64,000 nt of DNA from Cristatella mucedo (lineage: Eukaryota > Bryozoa > Phylactolaemata > Cristatellidae): contig WPIO01000013.1 of NCBI GenBank assembly GCA_009760855.2, positions 1,400,001 to 1,464,000 on the forward strand. The letters run 5' to 3'. Positions 1 to 10,605 of the stretch are shown here, one piece after another. The first letter of the stretch is position 1. The number at the start of each line of letters is the position of its first letter. The notes beneath the pieces are model-generated. The model saw only the letters and a list, made by a program, of their open reading frames with translations, had not been told where the DNA came from and ran no database searches. The position numbers and the translations under genes were made by a program.

Positions 1-414
1 TGTATCCCAACTTGTTAACACTTGGCACATTGAGGTACATTCGAGCAGCTTGTTGAGGTACATACTTGTGACTTTTTCAGGCACCTTCCTGTGCAGCCTG
101 TCTTTGTACTCGGCTACTAATCCACAGATCAAGGTGAAATTTGAAATGTGACTTCAGCTCTGCTTGTACCATTTATCTATTTAATTTCTGATTTCGGTTG
201 GATAATTCAATTCTGTCTCTAAGGCTACTTCCTGCTTCATATCAGTTGGGCCAGTGTCTACTTGAGAGCAGAAGGCGAGACTGCGTAGACCTACCGAAAC
301 CAAGGAAAAAACTTGTATGTAAAGTAACAAATAAAGAATTCGATTTTTTCAATACTCAAAATAGTTTTGTGTTGACTTGAATTGAGCTCGACGAGAATCT
401 TTCCTATTGCCTGT

Positions 415-660
415 CGATGGAATCTGATTGTCCTTTTCCAAAACGACCTTTATAGATGACCACATCAGCTTTATAGGGGTTACTTGGATAAGGATACACG
501 GCCAAGGTGGTCCTTGCATTTGTGACATTCCATCTAGACTTCTGTAAATCGCTACTGTATGTCTTCTGTACTTGTGAAATAAGATGCTTGCAGGTCGTAG
601 AAAACTCAGTGGTATTTGTGTTGCCTGTCAAGAACGTGGTCATGGCCTGTCTTGTAATTT
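415..660 (+). mobile_element. LINE family A fragment (degenerate)
   Basis: A decayed piece of the L2/CR1-like LINE whose best copy lies at 58.1-59.07 kb. The translation AFVTFHLDFCKSLL matches AFVTSRLDFCNSLL of that copy, and the upstream bases match its block encoding DDHISS. An internal part is missing relative to the better copy and the reading frame is broken. It has no 3' tail. It lies upstream of a KAT14 exon and is probably intronic. Confidence 0.6.
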
Positions 661-719
661 CACTGATGTGCCTAATTGTGTGGCATCAACTTAATAAGTC
701 ACAATTTCTGCATTTTAAG

Positions 720-791
720 GCAAAACGGGATGCGAGACTTCCATTGTTGGAGCTGACGGATTATATACTACCTCCGCGCCTAGGCACTGGT
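720..791 (+). CDS. KAT14: KAT14 (ATAC2) internal exon, probable
   Basis: An open segment of 24 codons, AKRDARLPLLELTDYILPPR..., preceded by a TTTTAAG acceptor and followed by a strong GTGAGT donor. From memory, vertebrate KAT14 has an AKRDRGLPLFDLD-like block between its acidic middle region and the GNAT domain, and this matches it. The segment is upstream of, and on the same strand as, four clear KAT14 exons, as expected for gene order. The 5' boundary rests on phase 0 and one AG. An alternative donor two bases upstream (GTGTGA) would change the phase. The preceding exons are not identified. Confidence 0.5.
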
Positions 792-1140
792 GTGAGTAGC
801 TGCTTCGGGCCGATGCTGGCAGTAAGGCTGGTAGAGTCACACGTTGCTTTTTGCACGGTTGCTGCAATCTGTGCCTACAGGTAGTGCTTCATCAGCCAAG
901 GTCAGACTAGGCATCACCGATGTTGTAGTCAGCTATAATGCCTAATTGAGGAATGCCCTAAAAAGGCTTTCAGTTCAGGCCAAGACAGGTATCTAACAGA
1001 TTTGGTGGCCACACATGACTCGAAGCGCATGCCCAAAGATCAGGCCACCAAATTGGGGGCCTCTTTGCAATTGGCCAGAAATTGAGCAGTTAGCCTGAAA
1101 GCCGCCTAACCTGCCCTGCGACATGGACGGCTGTTAGGGG
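792..1140 (+). other. Intronic stretch, nothing recognised
   Basis: Non-coding sequence between the probable KAT14 exon and a LINE fragment. No open frame, repeat match or RNA gene was seen. Confidence 0.5.
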
Positions 1141-1149
1141 GAGAGCCAT

Positions 1150-1490
1150 AGCTATCTTGTCATGTATCTCCGTCAGTAACTCCACAAAGTGATAAAGACC
1201 ATGTGGGTGTTACGCAGGAGAGTTTTGTATAGCGCACTCACAGCCTAAGCGGCTTTTGGTACGCATTCGGTAGCCAACAGACTTCGTCTCACGCAACAAA
1301 GAGAAAGTGGGAAGCATAGCAGAGTTAGGAGAGCAGTTGAGGTAGTGAGTAGCATAGAAGTAGCAGTTCAGGACCGCAGAAAAAGATGTGCCATAGTCGG
1401 CAGTTGGAGAGTAGATGTCGTTGTCGTTGCGTAAGATCTTGTCGGCAAGGCTGCTAGCGTATGTATTTTCTCCAAAGAAGTTTCCATGCA
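1150..1490 (-). mobile_element. LINE family B 3' end
   Basis: The minus strand encodes the C-terminal block NDNDIYSPTADYGTSFSAVL, followed by the conserved 3' end with GCGCTATACAAAACTC and the GGAGTTACTGACGGAGATAC tail. It is nearly identical to the copy at 28.9-29.2 kb and to the end of the plus-strand copy finishing at 49.08 kb. It is heavily 5' truncated and sits inside a KAT14 intron. Confidence 0.8.
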
Positions 1491-2004
1491 AGTCAAAATA
1501 TCAGAGCCCAGCCCCCCAGCTACTTCTTTCCGATTGTCCCGGCTGAACTGAAGCTATTTAGCTGTCTCTTCCTTCAATCTTTCCCATTCAAGTTACCGTT
1601 GCATCCGTTCTACACCATCACCAATGCAACACAGCCCTAAAAATGGTGTTGCTTTTCCTTAACATGTTAGGGCTGACGATATACACTGTATGTTTCCTTT
1701 GATCGACCGTTGTTGACCTTTAACGTTGATAGTTGCAGCCTAGTCTGACTGTGGCACAACAAGCATAGACTACCGTAACATTAATGAATACCGACTGACA
1801 TTTTTTCCACTTGTCTGCAGCTGCTGTTAATGCCCTGACTACTAACACTCCAAATGTCGAAATTCAAGGATATCACTCAGCAAATTCTGATGCAGAGAAT
1901 GGTCTCGGTGTTCTGATGGATTCTGTTAGTAAATGCTGTGCAATGATCGCCATGGCAGGACGACTGGGTAGCACACCCCAACACCTACTGCCAGTATGCA
2001 TTTT

Positions 2005-2660
2005 ATAAGTACCGATTTTGTAGGTGGACAGTCTAACGTGTCAAAAGCAGGGGCCTGCCATCTTGGATAGGTACCAGGTACGTTAAATTCTCATGTCTAA
2101 GCTTACCGTGGTTAACATGAGTGATATGCCGATCTTTGGAATTTCTTGCATGAGCTGTTGGGGTCATCAAGTTTGGTCACTGTATTCCTTTGCCTGGTGC
2201 AGGTTCAATGTTATTTCATATTTGGCAAGTTCCGATAGTTATTGTGTGTCTATGTCATACCCACGGTGACAAGCATAGGGACAGAACAACGAGGTAAACA
2301 ATAAAAAGTGCAGCGATGGATAGCATCGAGATCGTTAGCCTTTAGATGACCTCGGTGGATGCCTCATTGCTAAGAGGAGCACAGTCAGTTCGAGCAGCAG
2401 CAATGACTCAGTAGTAAAGTGCTTCGGCTTTGACCTGTTGCTATGCAGTTTATGGGCCAAGCACATTCTTTGTGAGCCTTACCACTGAAAGCCACTAATG
2501 CTTTGAGTTTGTTAACTCGGTAGTATTATAACCACTGAAACCTGACTTTATAGCGTTGCAGATGGAGCTACACAAAGGTGTATGCACACGCATGCGCGCG
2601 AGCACACATACAACATACACTCCACAACAGACTACATACATGACATATGTAGTGCGTGAA
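2005..2660 (+). other. Intronic stretch, nothing recognised
   Basis: No coding segment or recognisable repeat was seen. It ends in a short CA/CG-rich patch near 2580-2640. Confidence 0.4.
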
Positions 2661-2667
2661 TACAATG

Positions 2668-2790
2668 TACAGTCGTCCCTCGTTTGTCGAGGTTAATCAG
2701 TTCCAGACTCTGGCGTAACCCCCTCGACCGTAGACCGTAAGTACAAGATTGGGTTAAGGGCTGGAGACTGGCTCGACCAGTGCATTACTG
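2668..2790. mobile_element. Possible pogo/Tigger-like MITE end
   Basis: TACAGTCGTCCCTCG at 2668 followed by GGTTAATCAGTTCCAGAC resembles the ends of pogo/Tigger-type MITEs, which start CAGT(C/A)..CCCTCG next to a TA target. Only one end is clear, and the other boundary is a guess. It directly precedes a LINE A insertion. Confidence 0.35.
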
Positions 2791-2794
2791 TCAT

Positions 2795-3545
2795 AGGAGG
2801 TTGATGATGATTATGCACTTGATAAAGCGCCCTCAGAGAACTCAATCTCTTTCTAGGCGCTTTACATTTGCTGCAAAGGGAAATGCAATTGAATGGTGAG
2901 TAATATCATGTTTGATAAACAAACAACATGAATAACATGGTTAGGGGTGACATGCACAGGGTCAGCATGCAAATGTGGTTTGTGGCAGCATGCACAGTGT
3001 CAGCACGCATAAGCACATCAAGGACGAATCACAGGGACCCACTAAATGCTGTCCTAAATAGGTGTGTTTTTAAGTTCTTTTTAAATGTGGTCAAGTCAGG
3101 GGATGTTCTGACGGAAGTCGGGAGGGAGTTCCAGGCTTTGGGAGCATACAAACTAAATGCACGGTCTCCGAAGGATTTGAGGTTTGTGCGAGGTATTGGT
3201 AGACTGTTGGATTCCGAAAAGCGGGTGGTACGATGCTTGGCCTGGTGGGGAGTTGATCTGAGAGATAGGCTGGAGCCAAAGAATGAAGGGACCTAAAAGT
3301 GAGCAACAAAACCTTAAAGTCGATCCGTTACTTGACCGGTAGCCAGTGCAGGTCGGCGAGAAGTGGTGTGATGTGGCAACTGCGATGCTCACGACAGACA
3401 AGCCTAGCTGCGGAGTTTTGCACCAGCTGCAATCGCCTGATCGCACATGCTGGTAGGCCAGTAAGCAGTGAGTTGCTGAAGTCGAGATGGGATGTCACGA
3501 ATGGGTAACCAAACTGGGATATATGCACTGTTAAACAAGCGCTTT
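2795..3545 (-). mobile_element. LINE family A, 5'-truncated copy
   Basis: On the minus strand this reads from the RT C-terminal region (FVTSHLDFSNSLLTGLPACA, then SCHITPLLADLHWLPVK) through the end of the ORF to the 3' UTR. It ends in the AAAGCGCC...GGGCGCTTTATC hairpin tail and a short TAAT-rich end. A frameshift splits the frame after LHWLPVK. It is closely related to the plus-strand copy at 58.1-59.07 kb. It lies in a KAT14 intron in opposite orientation to the gene. Confidence 0.9.
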
Positions 3546-3559
3546 GGGCAGTGGTTTGT

Positions 3560-4310
3560 TTTCGGTCGAGTGCTTGGGTGTCTGACGTTCTGAAGGTCTA
3601 AGTAGACACATTCGGGCATGTTGCCTCCTGGTATGCGATGCAGGACTCTGTGCCATTTCTGCTGAAGTCTACGACTCTGTGCCATTTCTGCTGAAGCCTA
3701 CGTTGGGTCGCCGACACTATTAAGCCTTTGCTTGCAGTTCGAAAAGAGCATTTCCTCTTTGCGACTCGAGAGTCCAGACGAGTCTCATTTAATTACCTGT
3801 TGACCGTAGCAACGGTCTCATGCTTGTAGAGTATGAGCTTGAGCTTGAGCTTGTGAAAAGCTAAATGGTCCTTTAATGCATCCAACTTTAGGATGGTGCT
3901 TTCTCACCTAGTGGTAGCTAGTGGCAGGCCCGACTGAGAGGAGTTTTCGGGTACCAGTCTTCAATGCTTTCATCACGCTGTGTGTTACCGTACTCTCTGG
4001 TATTGATAAGAGTAGTAGCAATTTGACCGTACAAGTGTCCAGCCTCATTTAGTGCCGTACTTTTTATTTTACCCCTCACAAAGGTCAAGGCTACCTTCGG
4101 TGCAAATTCCTGTTCCGCCACGAAATAAATAATGCTCAACGGGTTCGAAGTATACTTCAGGTCGTGTGCTGCCAGCCTTAGGGTTCTTGCAGAAACAGAT
4201 GAATGTTTGTTTCTTGTAAAAGTTTCAAGGCTCGACTATTGCTAGGTAAGCACAATAACAACTTCTCCGACCAGGTTTTCTAGAGAAACTAGCTGTTATT
4301 TTTTCTTGTA
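3560..4310 (+). other. Intronic stretch
   Basis: No coding match. A duplicated CTGTGCCATTTCTGCTGAAG block at about 3648-3698 and a short (AGCTTG)n run near 3833-3855 are the only local structure. Confidence 0.4.
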
Positions 4311-4318
4311 CGGTGGTG

Positions 4319-4470
4319 CAGCAGTACCTGCTCGTGCAGAGGTTTTTAATACAATATATCGACCGTATTGAAGAGTCCCATAACACTCGAGGACTTCCCA
4401 GGGCTGTCAGCACATCCGGAATTCTTTTAAGGGGCTTGAATTGTCTAGGACGGCCAGTAGTTAAGGATGT
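4319..4470 (+). CDS. KAT14: Possible KAT14 exon, boundaries uncertain
   Basis: An open frame reading QYLLVQRFLIQYIDRIEESH, then NTRGLPRAVSTSGILLRGLN. It is weakly similar, in position and pattern, to the segment I remember in vertebrate KAT14 just before the GNAT domain (a ..ILDRYQ..SR.GF.. block). CAG acceptors precede it at about 4316 and 4338. No convincing phase-1 donor is visible to join the next exon at 4983. The order and strand fit the gene, but this is an inference. Confidence 0.35.
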
Positions 4471-4982
4471 GGAAGGTTTTGCCACCAGCCAGACATTCTC
4501 TTGAGAATATTGCTTCCGGCTGGGTAGTGGTTTGGGTGTGTATTATGAACCCGTCAAAGTTTTATGATGCCGTATAAGTCTTGATATTTATTTGATAATG
4601 AAAATTTTCTTAACTAAGTGGTAAACCCATATGAGTGCATTCTTACTGAGATCTTTATTTAATGATATGTAGAGCGATCATCATTTTCTTTACAATTTGT
4701 TGTGGCTAGATATGTGCCGTTCTGTTTGTCGTTCATGCTTACTGTTTTCGGACTGGTAGAGTTAGTTCTGGTAGTCACAAGCAAGGTTGCAATCATTGTT
4801 TAGGTACATTACTCTCATTGGAGATCTACTCCACTACTTTTCTCTGTCCGCCTGGTGGGATGCAGTGAAGATCAACACGAAATAATACGCAGCCCTTACA
4901 CTGCAAGGTAAATAGGATGTAGTGTATTAATGAGCTGTTGAGGTTTTTTCTGACTTGGAATGTGTCACCGTCATCCATGCAG

Positions 4983-5031
4983 AAACCTTGCGTGTATCTG
5001 GCCATCAATCTGTTATGCAGCACTTTACGAA
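4983..5031 (+). CDS. KAT14: KAT14 short exon, probable
   Basis: A 49-bp segment between a CCATGCAG acceptor and an AA|GTTAAG donor, encoding TLRVSGHQSVMQHFTK. Splicing out the 87-bp intron 5032-5118 gives HFTK-MLKPYIW. This parallels the YTSRILKPYI stretch I remember from vertebrate KAT14, and the phases (2 to 2) agree. The frame also stays open across the supposed intron, so a retained 29-codon insertion cannot be excluded without RNA. Confidence 0.5.
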
Positions 5032-5118
5032 GTTAAGCAAGCCGATTAATGAGCATGTCTCTCCCTACCTAGCCTGTGGTGCATTTACTGTACGTGTTTC
5101 ATCTGTGGTTGTCTTTAG

Positions 5119-5205
5119 GATGCTGAAACCATACATCTGGCGGAACTATGACTGCCTACCTGCCAGACTGAAGCTGTTGAATGAAATAATAGCATACCCA
5201 CACAG
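5119..5205 (+). CDS. KAT14: KAT14 exon upstream of GNAT domain
   Basis: Encodes MLKPYIWRNYDCLPARLKLL then NEIIAYPHR. This is the conserved LKPYI..DYE..P.KLQLL segment immediately N-terminal to the KAT14 acetyltransferase domain. The acceptor is GTCTTTAG and the donor is CACAG|GTGAAG. It ends in phase 2, and the next exon supplies the G needed to make the Arg of PHRSDP, so the junction is internally consistent. Confidence 0.8.
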
Positions 5206-5603
5206 GTGAAGATACAATTTTTCAAGTTTTTGTTATGTCCTATTGTTTTTCAGTACAGCTGTATGTGGCAAGAGTGTTTAGGAAGGTGAGGCACTTAGTT
5301 TGTGTGTGGTGGCCTTTTTAGTTCTCGGCATAGGGGTTAGACCATAGTGCTTACTTTTTAGCAGTTAAGAAAAAGAGGGAGTTATTGTTACGGCAACATT
5401 GTCCTTGCACACTGTTGCTTATAGTGGAGTGAGAGATGTTTTTCACCTGCAAATGCTATGGTTATTATTATTATTATGTCCCCTGCTGTCTGCTCTGGCT
5501 CCGTTCTGGGATGTAGATCTGGGTTCTGTGTCCTCTGTACCCGCATTCCAATATTTTGCATAACAATGATGCTTATAAGTGATAGGTACAACCTTATTTG
5601 TAG

Positions 5604-5722
5604 GTCCGATCCATCGTGGTGTCCACCAGCCCGGGTGCCTATTGATTTCTGCTACGTTAGACCCGAGCACATCCCGACTGTCAACGCCATGTGCCACCGC
5701 TTCTTCTGGCCAGGAATAGACC
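5604..5722 (+). CDS. KAT14: KAT14 exon, start of GNAT domain
   Basis: Encodes SDPSWCPPARVPIDFCYVRP, EHIPTVNAMCHRFF and WPGID, the very conserved entry to the KAT14 GNAT fold (PIDYCYVRP..IP..N.MC..FFWPGIDLSE in the family). The acceptor is TTATTTGTAG and the donor is C|GTAGGT. The last base, C, joins TT of the next exon to give Leu, restoring DLSECLQ. KAT14 is the catalytic-fold subunit (ATAC2) of the ATAC complex, which acetylates histones in the nucleus. Confidence 0.95.
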
Positions 5723-6134
5723 GTAGGTTTGCTTGAACGAGACTTTTTTCGTGTTGTGGTCTTGTATTTGTTACCATTTGCTGTAATTGCTGTAAAACAG
5801 TCTCATTGAGGCACAGACTTAGGTCACGCACTTGTATTGTATATATAATCTCAAACTGCTGAGCCGACTGTTGCATTTGGCAATTGTAGTAGAAACTGTA
5901 GTATCGGTAGCTCCATTGCTAAGAGAACTGGGTAATTAAGTTTTGAGGTTGTAGGATCGTCTCTGCACGAGGCAAAGAAATTTTTGATATTTAATCCCTG
6001 GCCAGACAGCCTTCTGACTTCCAGTATTTTGGAGATCTACTTTCCTTGGGCATCGGACTTGTCAGTGTGACAGTTTCATTACTGCCATTTAGGAGGGAAT
6101 GGTTGTTTTGAGTAAGCTTTGTCTTAGTAATGTA

Positions 6135-6480
6135 ATATATCTCCATGTGCAACCCCTCAAAGCCACAAAGACTAAGTTGGTGTTACTCTGGAGTTTTTTT
6201 TAGTGCACTCAAAGCCTAAGCAGCTGTCGATGCACAAACGGTAGCCAAGAGACTACATCTCAACCAACAAAGAGGATGTGAGAAGTGTAGCTGTGTCACC
6301 GGAGGCTTGTAGTCGATGAAGTGAGTAGCATGGAAATAGCAAAATACCATGACGGCTGCTATTTGATGTGCCACAGTCGGCTGCTGGAGAGAGGATGTCA
6401 TTACATTAGAATTTTGGAAGTGCGGTCCACATAGTTGTAATGGCTTTGTGGAGTTGGTGATATACACCTACTTGCTCGGA
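6135..6480 (-). mobile_element. LINE family B 3' end, old
   Basis: A diverged minus-strand copy of the LINE B terminal region, with the same order of motifs as the 1.15-kb and 28.9-kb copies (cysteine/tyrosine-rich C-terminus, then a tail beginning at the AAAGCCACAAAG...TGGAG region). Substitutions are frequent and the frame is open but altered. Confidence 0.6.
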
Positions 6481-7629
6481 CACATACTGATAGAGTGGTA
6501 CTTGCCGTGGTTTCACAAATCGGCAGATGTTATGTAATTCTGAGTGGTTGGAGTTCAGTCCCACTCTCAAGTTCCTATTAGCATAGCTTTGATTTCAGCC
6601 CCTATGTCAAACACACGAGGATCGTACCTGCTGTGCAAGCCTTCTTCAGACGACGGTGCAGCACCCAGATAGGTCCGTGCAGAGATGCTGTGTTGCTTCA
6701 AGATGGCTGAGGCCTTGTCTTGTCCACGAAGCTTTGCAGCGCTGGGTGCTAACATCCACTACAGCGAGGACGTCCGACTAAACACGGAAGCCGCAATGAC
6801 TAGCCACCCGACAGGAATGAAATAATGTGCAGCACCTTTGCTGAACCGGGTGATGAAGGTCGCCGGCGATGGTACTAGGTTCGGCTTGCGCATCCAGATA
6901 GATGACGACAGTACAGTTGTGTGGAATGCCGAAGTCACAACGACTTCGTTGCATGAATACAGCGGTGGCAGCCGTTAGGCCCGTGCTGTGTGCCTCGGCG
7001 AGTCGGGGTCAAAAAGGCTTGCCGCGCCGGTCTGTGTGCATGCGTGGTGGTATTGACTCGTGTGTTCGCCGATTACCTCGTTGTCTGGTCGATGCAACCG
7101 TACTTCTTTAACCGAGGCCAGCAGGAGAGGACCAGACCCGGGTCGTCAGCTTTGTGAGCAGCGGAAGTATACAGCAGAGGCTGCTGACATCCAGGGCTTG
7201 AGTAACCGGGCTGTCTACAGTAGCACCAGTAAAAGAAGCCCCAAGTTCTCTGAGCATTTGAGGCGAAGAAGGTGGGCGGAACAGCAGGCAAACCGATAGT
7301 TGCTACATGAGACGTTTCCATTGCAGACATTGCTTCTGGGAAGCAGTGTCTTACCTATAAACTCGGCTTCTGGCTCATTTGGAAATGACGAAATCGCAAG
7401 CACAATTCATCGAAATGGTATCCATTTGTTGGATGCATGATGTCTGGGCCATGTGGATAAAGAAACTTCGTCACTTGTATAATTGTATCCAACTTTTTTT
7501 TATAGTAATTGCCAGAACCGCTAATAATCTGTAGTGGGGAGGGAGGGATAGCAAGACTATGCCGACAAGATTATGGGAACTGTGTGCGCACACACATACA
7601 CACGGACGCTCAGGAGGGCATGCTAACGG

Positions 7630-7632
<3 letters not shown>

Positions 7633-7704
<72 letters not shown>
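7633..7704. repeat. (CA)n microsatellite
   Basis: About 72 bp of uninterrupted CA repeat within a KAT14 intron. The long His/Thr and Val/Cys open frames here are by-products of the repeat. Confidence 0.98.
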
Positions 7705-7707
<3 letters not shown>

Positions 7708-8223
7708 CACAAAGGGGTACTTGCGACAAACAACGAGCAAGGGACAATGTTTGGCCAATCAGATGGTGCTTTAGTAACGTCAACTTGCACTTTCACTTAT
7801 TCACAATGTGCTGCTAAAGTTTCACGCATGCATATGTTCGAGGCTGCATCGAGTTTTGTGCATTTAGTTAATTTGCTCGTTTTTGTAGAAACCTCTGTTG
7901 TGAAGCTGCTGACTCTATGTGAGCAATTCAGTTTCCAGACTTAAAAAAGATTTTCCAAGTGCACCGTCCTTATGAATAGTCATTGAGCTCGCTAAAAAAA
8001 TCAGTCATATCAAGCCATGGCTTGTTGCTATTGAATGCACGAGTTTTTGTTATGTTAGTTTTCATCTCTGCCGCCTGTCAAAGGATTTGATATCATGGGC
8101 TCAGTCAAACCAGTGGCTCTTCCTATGCATTTATGCAGCAACCTTGTGCATTCCATGTTGTCAGAGCAAACGAGCCTTTATAATAAGTACAAATATTGTG
8201 ACATTCACTGTTTGTTTTCGCAG

Positions 8224-8405
8224 TTTCAGAGTGCCTACAGTATCCAGACTTCAGCTGCGTAGTCTTGTACAGGAAGCTGATTATCGCCTTTGCCTTCATG
8301 GACCCCGATGCCAGCTTCAACGAAGCGTATGTTTCATTTATTTTCACCCACCCCGAGTGGAGAGGGGCTGGCATTGCATCGTTCATGTTGTATCATCTAA
8401 TACAG
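8224..8405 (+). CDS. KAT14: KAT14 exon, acetyl-CoA binding core
   Basis: Encodes SECLQYPDFSCVVLYRKLII, AFAFMDPDASFNEAYVSFIF and THPEWRGAGIASFMLYHLIQ. The last block is GNAT motif A: the HPEWRGAGIASFM loop-helix corresponds to the R/Q-x-x-G-x-G/A pyrophosphate-binding turn of acetyl-CoA. The acceptor is TTTTCGCAG and the donor is CAG|GTATGC. It enters with two bases and leaves in phase 0, matching both neighbours. Identity to the family is high along the whole exon. Confidence 0.97.
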
Positions 8406-8564
8406 GTATGCTGCTGTGCAGATGTCACTTCGACATGCATTGTTTTCCATGTCTTTTAAATGTTGTATTTAGTAAAAGTCATAATCCCTGTGATACGTTT
8501 ATATGCTGTACGATGGTAGTGCAGCTTGTTGGGCAAAGAGCTGGAAAATACCATTGCAATAATT

Positions 8565-9060
8565 AATGATAATAATAGATATTTCGTATAGCACCCTCAG
8601 GTTACTAAATCTTTATCCATGCACTGTACAACTGCGAAAGACTCAATAGCCTAATGTTAAAGACATGGACGATATCGTGCTTAGACAAACATACAGAAGC
8701 ACAACATTATCATGCTAAGACTAGCATGTGAAACTGGCTAGTGGGGCCCCTGGTTAGTTCCATGAACTGCGTGGTGCACAGGTAAGCATGTAAATCACAC
8801 AGGAACAAAAAACAACTTCACTCTGGCAAAGGAAAAGCTGGAAAGGACAGATGTGTATTCATCTGAGACTTAAAGGATGATGCAATGCGTGTGCGGGTGG
8901 TAGTGGCCGAAGCCGGGAGTTAGTTCCAGGCTTTTGGTGCATGCGAACTGAAGGCCCAATGACCACAAGATTGCAATTTAGTATGAGGGCGGTAAGGCGG
9001 CTGGAAGTCTTAAGTGACATGTGTAACACAGCAGCTAGTGAGTGTGTTGCCAGTCTGCTG
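8565..9060 (-). mobile_element. Degenerate LINE (family A relative)
   Basis: Begins on the plus strand with an AATAATAATAGATA end, then TAGCACCCTCAGG...CTAAATC, a diverged LINE A tail hairpin. It continues with the antisense of the ORF end (the GGGAGTTAGTTCCAGGCTTT block, opposite of KAWNSLPT). It shares specific wording with the copy at 15.6-16.4 kb (AAGGCCCAATGACC versus AAGGTCCGATGACC), so the two form a subfamily. Confidence 0.65.
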
Positions 9061-10469
9061 CTCTCCTTCCTCCTCCCCGACGAACGGCATACTATCACCG
9101 ACCCTCGAGGCCATTGGTCTTAGCAATCCCAAACGGTATTTAGATGCTTTCAGTGGATACCAATTCCCTACGTCCTTGTAAAAAGCAAACCTGCAGCTGG
9201 CAAAAAGAATTTCTTTCATATAGGTAGGCATTTTTAAGGGGGTGGGGCAAATTTTGCCCCTTAGGCTAGTTTACCGATCTTAAGGCAGCTGACGGCAGAC
9301 CGCTAGGTTTTGGTTGTTTAGTAAGCTAGGAACGACCGCACAGAATCAGCATTCTTTGAAGATTTTTGCCCGTAGCACTGATTTTTCTCATGCAGTACGT
9401 AGTTTTAGCTTTTTGACTGACTGCAAACAGAAGTTCAGAAAACTATTCTCATTTGCGTCCCTTGCAAAGCGGTAAGTTGTTAAGTTGTACAAACACAGCA
9501 CACATCACAGCTACCAACTCACCTGTACAGAGTAAATGTGACCGTCTTATTTTAAGCATAATGTGGAATCCGGCTAGCCTGCAGTCCTGTCTAATAAAAA
9601 CACGTGTCCCCTGGCATAGCATCAGCCGATAGTCCTAGCTCACCGAGTCCCTGGCATATTTCTGCTGTGTTGAAGGAGAAATGACGACCATGAAAAACCG
9701 TTCTACGATATTTTTTTCTTGGATCGATGATGCCATTTGCAATTGCTATAACATCTTCTTTGGCACACTTTGTGCACCTCGTGCTATAGATAGTCCTCTC
9801 TTAAACATAAGAGTTGAAGCAGCTCGGTGCCTTGTAAAGGAGTCCTTTACCAATGCTCTTGAAAGCTGCCGAATGCTCACGTAGACTTGTTGAGAGGTAC
9901 ACATAAGCCGATCTCCGTTGTAGCACATAGATTGTATTGAGTCTGTGCGTCTTTGCATTTGGCTAGCGGCATCTGCCTCGAGGAGCTCTATGGTTTTCCT
10001 GTTTGTGGTTGGTGCGCTAGCATGGCCGAGACTCGAGAAATAGTGCTGCGGGACAGACAGCTCGCCAGCCAGTCTCCTGGCGACCCATGGAAGTAACGGT
10101 GCAGCGATTGCTGCATTGCAACCTTGGAGAAAAGAAGAGCTTGAAGTAAAATATTTCTCGACTGAAGCTCGTGCAAAGTGCCGTATAAATAATCGTGTCA
10201 GCAAACGTCAGCCATGAAATTAAGTTAAAGATAGGCGAATCGCACAGAGCTCCTGGCTTCTCCAGCTGTCCCGGATTACCAAAAGCTGTTTTTCCCGGCG
10301 TTAATTTTTGACCGACTTCTTTTCCATGGACAATGACTTCTTGGTAGATAACAGAGCAGTGTGGAAATCATGCGACCATTTTGTGATATTTGAATTTCGT
10401 TTGTGCAGATTTTGGACTTCATGCAGATTCTACCTTTTCTTTACCGATTCCGTGTGGGCCTATTCTTAG

Positions 10470-10605
10470 CCCTGCAGCAAGGTGCTTGCACATCTGGGTT
10501 CAAGTCCTGCTGAAGGCGATTTTCCACTGTATGCTGCAAGTGTGGTGACGGCCGCTAATGCTGGTCAGGCGCTACATAAATGAGCCTGTTAAATCATCAG
10601 CACGC
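10470..10605 (+). mobile_element. SINE A, old copy
   Basis: Contains a B-box-like GGTTCAAGTCCTG, then a diverged body with AAGTGTGGTGACGGCCG and the GCGCTACATAAATGAGCCTG 3' part, in the same order as the clear SINE A copies. The head (A box) is not recognisable. Confidence 0.55.

Larger units (their letters stand above)
5723..8223 (+). other. KAT14 intron
   Basis: A 2.5-kb intron bounded by GTAGGT and TTTGTTTTCGCAG. It holds an antisense LINE B fragment (6135-6480) and a CA microsatellite (7633-7704). The stretch 6500-7600 contains short open frames on both strands with no family I recognise. Confidence 0.85.

Noticed and set aside
81-133. Possible small KAT14 exon (TFLCSLSLYSATNPQIK) with CAG acceptor and AAG|GTGAAA donor
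   Set aside because: Its phase would join the 720-791 exon, but the peptide does not resemble the Lys/Arg-rich stretch expected before AKRD in KAT14. Too short to trust.
7471-7817. His/Thr-rich and Val/Cys-rich open frames
   Set aside because: By-products of the CA microsatellite on both strands.
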